Assembly (NCBI GenBank): GCA_937911325.1
Contig: CALDSD010000091.1
Location: 80,072-144,071, forward strand
Source: an uncultured Neomegalonema sp.
Lineage (GTDB): Bacteria; Pseudomonadota; Alphaproteobacteria; Rhodobacterales; Rhodobacteraceae
DNA length: 64,000 nucleotides
Direction of reading: 5' to 3'
Part shown: positions 53,903-64,000 of the stretch, piece after piece
Layout: each line of letters begins with the position of its first letter
Position numbering within the stretch: the first letter of the stretch is position 1
The notes under the pieces: model-generated
Told to the model about the DNA's origin: nothing
Database searches by the model: none
The model's input: only the letters and a program-made list of their open reading frames with translations
Program-made: the position numbers and the translations under genes

Positions 53903-53976
53903 GCGGGTATAGCTCAATGGTAGAGCAACAGCCTTCCAAGCTGAAGATGTCGGTTCGATCCCGTCTACCCGCTCCA
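53903..53976 (+). tRNA. tRNA-Gly (anticodon TCC)
   Basis: A complete 74-nt cloverleaf: acceptor GCGGGTA pairs with TACCCGC, the D-arm is GCTC/GAGC, the anticodon loop is CTTCCAA, and the T-arm contains GGTTCGATCCC. Discriminator T and an encoded CCA end at 53976. It reads GGA and GGG glycine codons. Confidence 0.97.
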
Positions 53977-54046
53977 GCTGACATGCGCGCCTCTGGACAG
54001 AAGCGCCCAGCGCGGATAAGTGAGCGTGCTGTCGACAACGGCCTGT

Positions 54047-54122
54047 AGGGGTATAGCTCAGTTGGTAGAGCATCGGTCTCCAAAACCGAGGGTCGCGGGT
54101 TCGAGTCCTGCTGCCCCTGCCA
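54047..54122 (+). tRNA. tRNA-Trp (anticodon CCA)
   Basis: A complete 76-nt cloverleaf: acceptor AGGGGTA pairs with TGCCCCT (one G-T pair), D-arm GCTC/GAGC, anticodon loop CTCCAAA, T-arm GGGTTCGAGTCC, discriminator G and encoded CCA. Its place just upstream of secE is the common bacterial arrangement. Confidence 0.97.
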
Positions 54123-54184
54123 GTCGAAAGTAGAAACCGTGCCGGCGCCGGAAAGCGCGCCAGACGAGACGCGAAGAGATACAG

Positions 54185-54382
54185 ATGGCCAAAGTTAATC
54201 CCGCCGCCTTTATCGCTCAGGTGCGTGCCGAAGGCGCGAAGGTGATCTGGCCGACACGTAAAGAGACGACGCTCACCACGGTGATGGTGTTTCTCCTCTC
54301 GACGCTCTTCACGATTTTCTTCTTTTTCGTCGACTCGATCCTGTCGTGGCTGGTTCAGGCGTTTCTGAGCATCACGCTTTAG
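54185..54382 (+). CDS. secE: Preprotein translocase subunit SecE
   Basis: This 65-residue single-helix form of SecE is normal for alphaproteobacteria. The conserved amphipathic part FIAQVRAEGAKVIWPTRKETTLTT (residues 9-32) precedes one transmembrane helix (about 33-60). It clamps SecY in the protein-export channel. It lies 62 bp after tRNA-Trp and is followed by a strong hairpin before nusG. Confidence 0.97.
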   Translation: MAKVNPAAFIAQVRAEGAKVIWPTRKETTLTTVMVFLLSTLFTIFFFFVDSILSWLVQAFLSITL

Positions 54383-54482
54383 GGCTGATCGCCGGACGTC
54401 AGTTCGAAGCGCTCCGACGGCGCCAGAGCCGAGTTTTTTCTTGATCTGTCTGCGCGTGGGTTGTATCGGCAACCCTCTCGGA

Positions 54483-54516
54483 GCGCGCGAAGGAATTCGC
54501 GCGCGCCGTTGTTTTT
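54483..54516 (+). terminator. Intrinsic-terminator-like hairpin between secE and nusG
   Basis: A perfect 9-bp stem, GCGCGCGAA (54483-54491) with TTCGCGCGC (54496-54504), closes a GGAA (GNRA-type) loop. After a short GC spacer a run of five T (54512-54516) follows. This looks like an attenuating terminator inside the secE-nusG unit, which has a 199-bp gap. Confidence 0.65.
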
Positions 54517-54581
54517 GGTAGCCCCGTGTTTCTGGAAGCCTGATGATTGGTTTCCGGTCACGAAACTCAGGTGAGCGCAGT

Positions 54582-55124
54582 ATGGCGATGCGGTGGTACG
54601 CAGTGAGCGTCCTATCCAATTACGAAAACAAGGTCGCGACCTCGATCCAGGACGAGGTGGCGCAGAAAGGCCTTGAGGATGTTATCGCCGAGGTCGTGGT
54701 GCCGAAAGAAGAGGTCATGGAGGTCCGGCGGGGCCGTAAGGTCATGACCGAGCGGCGCTTCATGCCGGGTTATGTTCTGCTCCGGGCCGAACTCACCGAT
54801 GAGGCGTATCACCTGATCAAGGACACGCAACGCGTCACGGGGTTCTTGGGGCCTCAGGGCAAGCCGATGCCCCTGCGCGACGAAGAGGTCGCGCGGATGT
54901 TGAACAAGGTGGTTGAGAGCGCGGAACGCGGCGCCGAAGCCCCTTTGATCCATTTCGAGATCGGCGAGCAGATCAAGGTCACCGACGGCCCGTTCGAAAG
55001 CTTCATGGGCACGGTCGAAGAGGTCGATCCGGAGGCCGCGCGCCTGAAGGTGACAGTGTCGATTTTCGGCCGGGCGACCCCGGTCGAGTTGGAATACGGC
55101 CAGGTGCAAAAGACCGACGAATAG
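54582..55124 (+). CDS. nusG: Transcription termination/antitermination protein NusG
   Basis: 180 residues from the ATG at 54582 (a second ATG two codons on is equally possible). NGN domain: MRWYAVSVLSNYENKVA, RFMPGYVLLRAELTD and VTGFLG. KOW domain: FEIGEQIKVTDGPFESFMGTVEEVD (about 125-150). It binds RNA polymerase and couples it to Rho or ribosomes. Length is standard. Confidence 0.97.
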   Translation: MAMRWYAVSVLSNYENKVATSIQDEVAQKGLEDVIAEVVVPKEEVMEVRRGRKVMTERRFMPGYVLLRAELTDEAYHLIKDTQRVTGFLGPQGKPMPLRDEEVARMLNKVVESAERGAEAPLIHFEIGEQIKVTDGPFESFMGTVEEVDPEAARLKVTVSIFGRATPVELEYGQVQKTDE

Positions 55125-55282
55125 TCGGGCCGCCCCTGAACCGTCGTCGCGGGAGGCGAGGCTCGGCCGAAAGGCAGGGTCGGACCGAACCGCTCAAGCG
55201 AGCTCCGGCGCCTTTCCGGAGCGATGCGGATCCGACCGCAGCCCGCGAACGGGCGACGGGTCGGGACGAAAGGAAGTGAACC
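55125..55282 (+). promoter_or_regulatory. Structured leader of rplK-rplA
   Basis: This 158-bp GC-rich gap between nusG and rplK contains a clear 7-bp hairpin (55202-55222: GCTCCGG, 7-nt loop, CCGGAGC) and further short repeats, then AGGAAGTG before the rplK ATG. By analogy with L11 operons it may be the site where L1 represses its own translation. That role is inferred. Confidence 0.4.
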
Positions 55283-55711
55283 ATGGCGAAGAAAGTCGCC
55301 GGCATGCTGAAACTGCAGGTGCCCGCCGGAAAGGCGAACCCCTCGCCGCCGATCGGGCCTGCGCTCGGTCAGCGCGGCATCAATATCATGGAGTTCTGCA
55401 AGGCGTTCAACGCCAAGAGCCAGGACCTTGAACCGGGTGCGCCCTGCCCGACGATCATCACCTACTATGTTGATAAATCCTTTACCTTCGACATTAAGAC
55501 TCCGCCGGCGTCTTACTTTCTGAAGAAGGCGGCCAAGCTGAAGTCAGGCTCGAAAGAGCCGGGCAAGTCGGTCGCCGGTTCGGTGACCGTGAAGCAGGTT
55601 CGCGAGATCGCCGAAGCAAAGATGAAGGATCTCAACGCGAACGACGTGGACGCGGCGATGCAGATCATTCTTGGGTCTGCGCGGTCCATGGGCATCGAGG
55701 TGAAAGGATAA
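55283..55711 (+). CDS. rplK: 50S ribosomal protein L11
   Basis: This 142-residue protein has the universal L11 start ([21 protein letters not shown], then [20 protein letters not shown]), a proline-rich linker ([16 protein letters not shown]) and the rRNA-binding C-terminal domain ending [18 protein letters not shown]. It forms the GTPase-associated stalk base with 23S rRNA. Followed by rplA after 3 bp. Confidence 0.98.
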   Translation: MAKKVAGMLKLQVPAGKANPSPPIGPALGQRGINIMEFCKAFNAKSQDLEPGAPCPTIITYYVDKSFTFDIKTPPASYFLKKAAKLKSGSKEPGKSVAGSVTVKQVREIAEAKMKDLNANDVDAAMQIILGSARSMGIEVKG

Positions 55712-55714
55712 GTT

Positions 55715-56422
55715 ATGGCGAAGGAAGGAAAACGGACGCGCGCTGCGCGCGAGGTCTTCGCCGACAAGGCGGACGTTTCGATCGAAGAGGCCGTGAAGCT
55801 GGTCAAAGCCGGCGCGACGGCGAAGTTTGACGAGACCATCGACATCGCATTGAACCTTGGCGTTGACCCGCGTCATGCCGATCAGATGGTTCGAGGCGTC
55901 GTCTCGCTGCCCAACGGCACAGGCAAGACGGTCCGCGTGGCGGTCTTCGCGAAAGGCCCCAAAGCGGACGAGGCCAAGGAAGCCGGAGCAGACGTCGTCG
56001 GAGCCGAAGACCTGATGGAAACCGTGCAGGGCGGAACCATCGATTTTGATCGCTGTATCGCGACGCCGGACATGATGTCGATTGTCGGGCGTTTGGGTAA
56101 GGTTTTGGGTCCGCGCGGCCTGATGCCCAACCCGCGGGTCGGCACCGTGACCATGGACGTCAAAAAGGCGGTTGAAGACGCCAAAGGCGGTCAGGTGCAG
56201 TTCCGTGCGGAAAAGGCTGGCGTCGTGCACGCCGGCGTTGGCAAAGCGAGCTTCTCGGAAGATGCGCTCCTGGCCAACGTGCGCGCCTTCGTCGACGCGG
56301 TGAACAAGGCCAAGCCGACGGGTGCGAAAGGCGCCTACATGAAAAAGATCTCGCTGAGCTCGACCATGGGGCCCGGCGTGACGATCGACGTCTCCTCGGC
56401 CACGGCGGCCGAAAGCGCCTAG
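55715..56422 (+). CDS. rplA: 50S ribosomal protein L1
   Basis: This 235-residue protein carries [62 protein letters not shown] (signature) and [15 protein letters not shown] near the end. It binds 23S rRNA at the L1 stalk and usually represses its own operon. It is coupled to rplK (3-bp gap). Confidence 0.98.
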   Translation: MAKEGKRTRAAREVFADKADVSIEEAVKLVKAGATAKFDETIDIALNLGVDPRHADQMVRGVVSLPNGTGKTVRVAVFAKGPKADEAKEAGADVVGAEDLMETVQGGTIDFDRCIATPDMMSIVGRLGKVLGPRGLMPNPRVGTVTMDVKKAVEDAKGGQVQFRAEKAGVVHAGVGKASFSEDALLANVRAFVDAVNKAKPTGAKGAYMKKISLSSTMGPGVTIDVSSATAAESA

Positions 56423-56790
56423 GCGCTGAAAGTCTTGACGTTGAGAGATCGGCGCCGTTAAACGCGCCGTACTTGCGGATCCGCTCAGGCGGGTTCGCGC
56501 CTGTCCGAGACGGTGGGCGCCGTGGTTTCGCCGCGGCTTAATCTCCCGCCATAGACGGGGAACGGAATTGCCGAACCGGCCCGCAAGCGCTCAGGCGCTT
56601 GAGCCAGGTTCGCCATCGTCCGTTTACCGGGACGGGACCCAGCGGGGTCCGGGCGCATGTCCGGATGTCGCACCCTAGGAGCCGGTGAACGGACCAGTTT
56701 TGCCCGCAAGGGCGGTCCCGAAGCCAAATTGAAGCCTAAGACGGCCGCGCCGGGCATCCGCACGGCGTCGTCGTAGACTTGGAGCTGACT
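56423..56790 (+). promoter_or_regulatory. rplJ-rplL leader region
   Basis: This 368-bp non-coding gap precedes rplJ and is rich in short GC inverted repeats (for example around 56615-56695). In many bacteria the rplJL mRNA leader binds the L10/L7-L12 complex to shut down translation, and a promoter lies between rplA and rplJ. The length and structure here fit such a leader. The exact L10-binding fold was not worked out by hand. Confidence 0.45.
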
Positions 56791-57306
56791 GTGGAAAGAG
56801 CCCAAAAAGCGCAGGTGGTCGAAGAACTCGGCCGCGTGTTCGAGGACTCGGGCGCAGTGGTTGTTTGCCACTACGCCGGCATGACGGTCGCTGAGATGTC
56901 CGAGTTCCGCTCGCAAATGCGCGATGCGGGGGCCTCGGTGCGGGTCGCGAAAAACAGGCTCGCCAAGATCGCCCTTCAGGGCAAGGCCTGCGAGGCGCTT
57001 GCGGAACACCTGACGGGCCAGACGGTTCTCGCATACGCAGAGGACCCCGTCGCGGCGGCGAAAGTCGTCGATAAGTACGCCAAGTCCAACGATAAGCTGA
57101 AAATCGTTGGCGGCGCGATGGGGCCTGAAGTGTTCGATGCGGCTGGCGTGAAGTCGCTGGCGGCGATGCCGTCTCGCGAGGAGGTTCTCTCCTCGATCGT
57201 TGGCGCGCTCATGTCTGGCGGGGCGAACCTCGCCGGCGCGATCGGCGCTCCGGCGTCGAACCTCGCCAGCGTCGTCAAAACCTTGGCCGAACGCGAAGAC
57301 GTCTGA
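56791..57306 (+). CDS. rplJ: 50S ribosomal protein L10
   Basis: This 171-residue protein starts at the GTG at 56791 ([20 protein letters not shown]), preceded by TTGGAG at 7-bp spacing. An upstream TTG would add four residues. The body includes [35 protein letters not shown] and the helical end ([16 protein letters not shown]) that anchors L7/L12 dimers. It builds the ribosomal stalk. Confidence 0.96.
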   Translation: MERAQKAQVVEELGRVFEDSGAVVVCHYAGMTVAEMSEFRSQMRDAGASVRVAKNRLAKIALQGKACEALAEHLTGQTVLAYAEDPVAAAKVVDKYAKSNDKLKIVGGAMGPEVFDAAGVKSLAAMPSREEVLSSIVGALMSGGANLAGAIGAPASNLASVVKTLAEREDV

Positions 57307-57323
57307 CGTTCTCAGTGATCTTT

Positions 57324-57345
57324 CGACCGCCCGTCTGGGCGGTCG
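57324..57345 (+). other. Hairpin between rplJ and rplL
   Basis: A perfect 9-bp stem (CGACCGCCC at 57324-57332 with its complement at 57337-57345) with a 4-nt loop. It lies between the L10 stop and the L7/L12 start. Without a T-run it is probably an mRNA processing or translation-balance element, since L7/L12 is needed in excess. Confidence 0.55.
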
Positions 57346-57380
57346 CCCAGTGACAACCGATTTAGCAACGGAATGAAAAC

Positions 57381-57767
57381 ATGGCTGATCTTGAAAAAAT
57401 GGCTGAAGAGCTGGTGAACCTCACCCTCATCGAAGCCAACGACCTGAAAAACATCCTGAAAGAAAAGTACGGCATCGAGCCGGCTGCTGGTGCGGTTGCG
57501 GTTGCAGCGGCTCCGGGCGCAGGCGGCGGCGACGCCGGCGGCGCGGCTGAAGAGAAGTCCGAGTTTGACGTTATTCTCGTCGAAGCGGGCGCCAAAAAGA
57601 TCAACGTCATCAAAGAGGTTCGCGCCATCACCGGCCTGGGCCTCAAAGAGGCGAAAGATCTGGACGAAGCCGGCGGCAACCCCGTCAAAGCAGCTGCGTC
57701 GAAGGACGAAGCCGAAGAGATCAAGAAAAAGCTCGAAGAAGTCGGCGCGAAAGTCGAACTCAAGTAA
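57381..57767 (+). CDS. rplL: 50S ribosomal protein L7/L12
   Basis: This 128-residue acidic stalk protein has an N-terminal dimerisation domain ([21 protein letters not shown]), an Ala/Gly hinge (about 40-58) and a C-terminal factor-binding domain ([49 protein letters not shown]). It recruits translation GTPases. Confidence 0.98.
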   Translation: MADLEKMAEELVNLTLIEANDLKNILKEKYGIEPAAGAVAVAAAPGAGGGDAGGAAEEKSEFDVILVEAGAKKINVIKEVRAITGLGLKEAKDLDEAGGNPVKAAASKDEAEEIKKKLEEVGAKVELK

Positions 57768-57818
57768 GCTTGCAATCTGCTGAGCGGCGGTCTATGTGAG
57801 CCGCTTACAAATAAATTC

Positions 57819-57850
57819 AGGTCGGGCTCGCGGATTCGCGGGGCCGACCT
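57819..57850 (+). terminator. Attenuator-like hairpin between rplL and rpoB
   Basis: Inverted repeat AGGTCGG (57819-57825) with CCGACCT (57844-57850), continuing after one mismatch with six more pairs to a GATT loop at 57833-57836. It has 13 pairs in total, including one G-T. A smaller 6-bp repeat lies at 57783-57805. No T-run follows. It is positioned like the partial terminator or RNase III site that lowers rpoBC expression relative to the ribosomal genes. Confidence 0.6.
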
Positions 57851-58037
57851 ATTCGCGTCTTCACAAGCGGGACGAAATGCTGATTAATCCGCGGTGAGCG
57901 ATTCACCATATTTTTGACGAGAGCGATTCCGCAACGCGATCCCGCATTACTCTGGAACGCGTGCGATAACCCGGGGGTTCCCGGACTTTTTGTCGAGAGG
58001 TCGCCGACGGGCGATCTTCGATAACGCGAGGAGCAGT

Positions 58038-61000
58038 ATGGCGCAGACTTTCGCCGGTCGCAAACGTATCCGTAAGTTTTTCGGCAAGATCCGTGAGATT
58101 GCGGAGATGCCCAACCTAATCGAGGTCCAAAAGAGTTCTTACGATCTGTTTTTGAAATCCGGCGAAGGCCCAGAGCCGATCGACGGGGAAGGCTTGCAGG
58201 GCGTCTTCCAGTCAGTGTTCCCGATCAAGGATTTCAACGAAACGTCTGTGCTTGAGTTCGTTCGATACGAGCTCGAGGCGCCGAAATACGACGTTGAAGA
58301 GTGTCAGCAGCGCGACATGACTTATGCGGCGCCGCTCAAGGTGACTTTGCGCCTCATCGTCTTCGAGGTCGACGAAGAAACCGGCGCGAAATCCGTCAAG
58401 GATATCAAGGAACAAGACGTCTACATGGGCGATATGCCGCTCATGACGACGAACGGCACTTTCGTGGTGAACGGCACCGAGCGCGTGATCGTCAGTCAGA
58501 TGCACCGCAGCCCCGGCGTGTTCTTTGACCACGATAAAGGAAAAACGCACTCGTCGGGCAAACTGCTCTTCGCTGGCCGCGTGATTCCGTATCGCGGCTC
58601 CTGGCTCGATTTCGAGTTCGACGCCAAGGACCTGCTTTATACGCGCATCGACCGCCGCCGGAAGCTTCCGGCGACCACCCTCCTATACGCATTGGGGCTC
58701 GACCAAGAAGGGATCATGAAGACCTTCTACGACATCGTGCCGTACACAAAGGGCAAGAAGGGCTGGACGGTCCCATTCGATGTCGAGCGCCTGAAAGGCG
58801 TGAAGCCTGACCATGACCTCGTCGACGCGAAGTCGGGCGAGGTGGTGGCGGAAGCCGGCAAGAAGCTGACCCCGCGCAAACTCTCCAAGCTGGCCGAGGA
58901 CGGCGTGAAATCGCTCCTGGCGCCGGAAACCTCCATCTACGGCCGCTTCGCCGCAGAGGATGTGATCAATGAAGAGACCGGCCTCATCTATGTTGAAGCC
59001 GGCGACGAGCTGACAGAGGAAAACGTCGCGATCCTGCAAGAGCAGGGTTTGAAGACGATCCCGACGCTCGACATCGACGGCGTGACGGTGGGCGCTTATC
59101 TGCGCAACACGATGGCGGTGGACAAAAACGTCAACCGCGAAGGCGCGTTGATGGACATCTACCGGGTGATGCGCCCTGGCGAGCCCCCCACGGTCGAGGC
59201 GGCGGAAACTCTGTTTGGCGGTCTGTTCTTCGATAGCGAGCGCTACGACCTCTCGGCGGTTGGCCGGGTCAAGATGAACATGCGTCTCGATCTGGACGCG
59301 CCCGACACGCAGCGGACGTTGCGGACGGACGATATTGTCGCCGTCGTGGATGCGATGCTGGATCTGCGCGACGGGCGCGGCGATGTCGACGACATCGACC
59401 ACCTTGGCAACCGCCGGGTTCGGTCGGTCGGCGAGCTGATGGAGAACCAGTACCGCGTTGGTCTGCTGCGCATGGAGCGGGCGATCAAGGAACGCATGGG
59501 CGCCGTCGAGATCGACACCGTCATGCCGCAGGATCTGATCAACGCGAAGCCGGCGGCGGCGGCGGTGCGGGAGTTCTTCGGCTCCTCGCAGCTCAGCCAG
59601 TTCATGGACCAGACCAATCCGCTGTCCGAGGTCACCCACAAGCGGCGTCTCTCGGCGCTTGGGCCTGGCGGCCTGACGCGCGAGCGAGCGGGCTTCGAGG
59701 TGCGCGACGTGCACCCGACACATTACGGTCGGATGTGTCCGATTGAAACGCCGGAAGGTCCGAACATCGGTCTGATCAACTCGCTGGCGTCATTCGCGCG
59801 CGTGAACAAGTACGGCTTCATCGAGACCCCGTATCGAGAGGTCGTCGACGGTCAGATCACCGATGACGTGATCTACCTCTCGGCGATGGAGGAGCAAAAA
59901 CACGTCATCGCTCAGGCCAACGCCACGCTCGACGGCGAAGGCCGCTTTGTGAACGCCCTGGTCGCTGCGAGGAAAGCGGGCGAGTTCATGCTCGCGCCGC
60001 GCGAGACGATCACCCTGATCGACGTGTCGCCGAAACAGCTCGTCTCGGTCGCCGCGAACCTCATTCCGTTCCTCGAGAATGACGACGCCAACCGCGCGCT
60101 GATGGGGTCGAACATGCAGCGCCAGGCGGTGCCGCTGCTTCGCGCCGAAGCGCCGTTCGTCGGGACCGGCATCGAGGCCAAGGTGGCTCGCGACTCCGGC
60201 GCAGCGATCACCGCGCGCCGCGGCGGCGTGATCGACCAGGTCGACGCGATGCGGATCGTCGTGCGCGTCACCGACGACATGGAGCCGGGCGATCCGGGCG
60301 TGGACATCTATCGTCTTCGCAAGTTCCAGCGCTCGAATCAGAACACCTGCATCAACCAGCGTCCTCTGGTGAAGGTTGGCGATCAGGTTCAGGCCGGCGA
60401 AGTCATCGCCGATGGCCCGTCGACGGATCTGGGTGAACTCGCTCTGGGCAAGAACATCCTCGTCGCGTTCATGCCCTGGCAGGGCTACAACTTCGAGGAC
60501 TCGATCCTGATCTCCGAACGGATCGTGAAGGACGACGTGTTCACTTCGGTTCATATCGAAGAATACGAAGTGGCCGCCCGCGACACGAAGCTCGGCCCCG
60601 AGGAGATCACCCGAGACATCCCGAATGTCGGCGAGGACGCTCTGCGCAACCTCGACGAAGCGGGCATTGTCTATATCGGCGCCGAAGTGCAGCCGGGCGA
60701 TATCCTGGTTGGCAAGATCACGCCGAAGGGCGAAAGCCCGATGACGCCGGAGGAAAAGCTCCTGCGCGCCATCTTCGGCGAGAAAGCCTCTGACGTGCGC
60801 GACACCTCGCTGCGCATGGCTCCGGGCGATTACGGCACCGTCGTCGAAGTGCGGGTCTTCAACCGGCACGGCGTCGACAAGGACGAGCGCGCGATGCAGA
60901 TCGAGCGTGAAGAGATCGAACGCCTCGCCCGTGACCGGGACGACGAGGTGGCGATCCTGGATCGCAACATCTATGCGCGTTTGCGCGAGACGCTCGAAGG

Positions 61001-62135
61001 TCAGAAGGCCTCGAAAGGTCCTCGCGGCGTGAAAGCCGGCGCCAACCTCGACATCGCGACGCTCGAGGAGCTCGAGAACGGCGATCTGTGGAAGATCGTG
61101 CTGGCGGATGACGCTCAGGCGACGGAAATCGAGGAGTTGCAGAAACAGTACGAGGCCGCCAAGCGCCAGCTGGACCGCCGCTTCGAAGACAAGGTCGAGA
61201 AAGTCCGTCGCGGCGACGACCTGCCGCCTGGCGTGATGAAGATGGTCAAGGTCTTCATCGCGGTGAAGCGCAAGCTTCAGCCCGGCGACAAGATGGCTGG
61301 TCGCCACGGCAACAAAGGCGTCATCAGCCGCGTGGTTCCGGAAGAGGACATGCCGTTCCTCGAAGATGGAACGCCGGTCGACATCGTTTTGAACCCGCTT
61401 GGTGTGCCGAGCCGAATGAACGTCGGTCAGATCCTGGAGACCCATCTCGGCTGGGCCGCGTCAGGTCTTGGCCGGTCGATCCAGGACGCTCTTGGCAAGT
61501 ATCGCCGTTCCGGCGACATGACGCCGGTGAAGGATGCGATGAAGATCGCCTACGGTGATCGGTCGTATACCGACGCGACCCACGACATGTCTGACGAGGA
61601 ACTGCTCGAGGCCGCGCGCAACGTGCAGTCTGGGGTGCCGTTCGCGACCCCGGTCTTTGACGGCGCTCGCGAGCCGGACATCGTCGAGATCCTCAAATCC
61701 GCAGGGTTTGAAGAGTCTGGTCAGAGCAAGGTCTTCGACGGCCGCACGGGCGATCAGTTCACCCGCCCGGTCACCGTTGGGTACAAGTATCTGCTCAAGC
61801 TGCACCACCTGGTCGACGACAAGATCCACGCGCGTTCAACCGGCCCGTACTCGCTCGTCACACAGCAGCCGCTGGGTGGTAAGGCGCAGTTCGGCGGCCA
61901 ACGCTTCGGGGAGATGGAGGTCTGGGCGCTTGAAGCGTACGGCGCCGCCTACACCCTGCAGGAGATGCTGACCGTTAAGTCCGACGATGTCGCCGGCCGC
62001 ACAAAGGTCTACGAGGCCATTGTGAAGGGCGAAGACAACTTCGAGGCGGGCGTTCCGGAATCCTTCAACGTTCTCGTGAAAGAGATCCGGTCGCTGGGCC
62101 TCAACGTCGAATTGCTCGATAGCGAGGAGGATTGA
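58038..62135 (+). CDS. rpoB: DNA-directed RNA polymerase subunit beta
   Basis: This 1365-residue protein starts at ATG 58038 ([20 protein letters not shown]) after GAGGAG. Landmarks are [22 protein letters not shown], the rifampicin region [32 protein letters not shown] with wild-type-looking residues, [24 protein letters not shown] text, [17 protein letters not shown] and the C-terminal [27 protein letters not shown]. It forms the catalytic core with RpoC. A longer frame upstream is not used. Confidence 0.98.
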   Translation: MAQTFAGRKRIRKFFGKIREIAEMPNLIEVQKSSYDLFLKSGEGPEPIDGEGLQGVFQSVFPIKDFNETSVLEFVRYELEAPKYDVEECQQRDMTYAAPLKVTLRLIVFEVDEETGAKSVKDIKEQDVYMGDMPLMTTNGTFVVNGTERVIVSQMHRSPGVFFDHDKGKTHSSGKLLFAGRVIPYRGSWLDFEFDAKDLLYTRIDRRRKLPATTLLYALGLDQEGIMKTFYDIVPYTKGKKGWTVPFDVERLKGVKPDHDLVDAKSGEVVAEAGKKLTPRKLSKLAEDGVKSLLAPETSIYGRFAAEDVINEETGLIYVEAGDELTEENVAILQEQGLKTIPTLDIDGVTVGAYLRNTMAVDKNVNREGALMDIYRVMRPGEPPTVEAAETLFGGLFFDSERYDLSAVGRVKMNMRLDLDAPDTQRTLRTDDIVAVVDAMLDLRDGRGDVDDIDHLGNRRVRSVGELMENQYRVGLLRMERAIKERMGAVEIDTVMPQDLINAKPAAAAVREFFGSSQLSQFMDQTNPLSEVTHKRRLSALGPGGLTRERAGFEVRDVHPTHYGRMCPIETPEGPNIGLINSLASFARVNKYGFIETPYREVVDGQITDDVIYLSAMEEQKHVIAQANATLDGEGRFVNALVAARKAGEFMLAPRETITLIDVSPKQLVSVAANLIPFLENDDANRALMGSNMQRQAVPLLRAEAPFVGTGIEAKVARDSGAAITARRGGVIDQVDAMRIVVRVTDDMEPGDPGVDIYRLRKFQRSNQNTCINQRPLVKVGDQVQAGEVIADGPSTDLGELALGKNILVAFMPWQGYNFEDSILISERIVKDDVFTSVHIEEYEVAARDTKLGPEEITRDIPNVGEDALRNLDEAGIVYIGAEVQPGDILVGKITPKGESPMTPEEKLLRAIFGEKASDVRDTSLRMAPGDYGTVVEVRVFNRHGVDKDERAMQIEREEIERLARDRDDEVAILDRNIYARLRETLEGQKASKGPRGVKAGANLDIATLEELENGDLWKIVLADDAQATEIEELQKQYEAAKRQLDRRFEDKVEKVRRGDDLPPGVMKMVKVFIAVKRKLQPGDKMAGRHGNKGVISRVVPEEDMPFLEDGTPVDIVLNPLGVPSRMNVGQILETHLGWAASGLGRSIQDALGKYRRSGDMTPVKDAMKIAYGDRSYTDATHDMSDEELLEAARNVQSGVPFATPVFDGAREPDIVEILKSAGFEESGQSKVFDGRTGDQFTRPVTVGYKYLLKLHHLVDDKIHARSTGPYSLVTQQPLGGKAQFGGQRFGEMEVWALEAYGAAYTLQEMLTVKSDDVAGRTKVYEAIVKGEDNFEAGVPESFNVLVKEIRSLGLNVELLDSEED

Positions 62136-62143
62136 TCCTCTGA

Positions 62144-64000
<1,857 letters not shown>

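Noticed and set aside
59790..61445. 551-codon open frame on the strand opposite rpoB
   Set aside because: It is fully contained in the unmistakable rpoB gene. In GC-rich DNA the opposite strand often stays open because stop codons are AT-rich, and the product has no recognisable motif.

Overview
The window is GC-rich chromosomal DNA from an alphaproteobacterium. The right end carries the order tRNA-Trp, secE, nusG, rplK, rplA, rplJ, rplL, rpoB, rpoC, and the RpoB and RpoC sequences read like those of Rhodobacterales, Hyphomonadaceae and relatives. That placement is by recollection of family sequences, not by a search. Operons with 1-4 bp gene overlaps, TamA/TamB, a urea ABC transporter and class III alcohol dehydrogenase fit the same group. 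I see no phage, IS element or CRISPR array.

Layout. 1-2.0 kb: urtB (cut by the window edge) and urtA of a urea ABC transporter, minus strand. 2.4-7.4 kb: an RND efflux pump and its adaptor, divergent from a TetR regulator, with two matching 15-bp operators between them. 7.4-10.6 kb: a LysR regulator divergent from a secreted beta-propeller protein and a secreted jelly-roll-like protein. 10.8-13.9 kb: an NTF2-like protein, an iron-type alcohol dehydrogenase, a possible 60-residue ORF and a His-rich CobW-type GTPase. 13.9-20.6 kb: a zinc-starvation locus on the minus strand, in the order zur, a 44-residue membrane peptide, znuC, znuB, znuA, cobW-type GTPase, DUF1826 gene, glutathione-dependent formaldehyde dehydrogenase. 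A Zur-box-like palindrome lies in front of zur. ZnuA has an extra domain inserted between His/Asp-rich linkers, and the dehydrogenase lacks two of the four structural-zinc cysteines.

20.7-25.2 kb, plus strand: an oxidative catabolic cluster (flavin monooxygenase, RidA, phytanoyl-CoA dioxygenase-like protein, Rieske oxygenase broken by an in-frame TAG, DUF1028 protein). Its substrate cannot be read from the sequence. 25.2-33.6 kb, minus strand: a type I secretion island with two cysteine-free, non-RTX candidate cargo proteins, a PrtD-type ABC exporter with an unusual Pro-rich C-terminal tail, an HlyD adaptor and a LuxR-type regulator with a degenerate receiver domain. This is the region I would follow up first as a possibly undescribed system. 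33.9-39.8 kb: tamB and tamA (outer-membrane protein assembly).

39.9-44.7 kb: leucine catabolism (isovaleryl-CoA dehydrogenase and both 3-methylcrotonyl-CoA carboxylase subunits). 44.8-47.2 kb: an SDR, a hydroxypyruvate-isomerase-like TIM barrel protein and a fumarylacetoacetate-hydrolase-family protein. 47.2-53.3 kb: histidine utilisation (hutU, a small DUF2798 membrane protein, hutH, hutI, with hutF divergent). HutF implies the two-step route through N-formylglutamate. 53.4-64 kb: a small soluble protein, tRNA-Gly, tRNA-Trp and the secE-to-rpoC transcription/translation block, with rpoC cut by the window end. Many long reading frames on the opposite strand of real genes are GC-driven artefacts and are not annotated.
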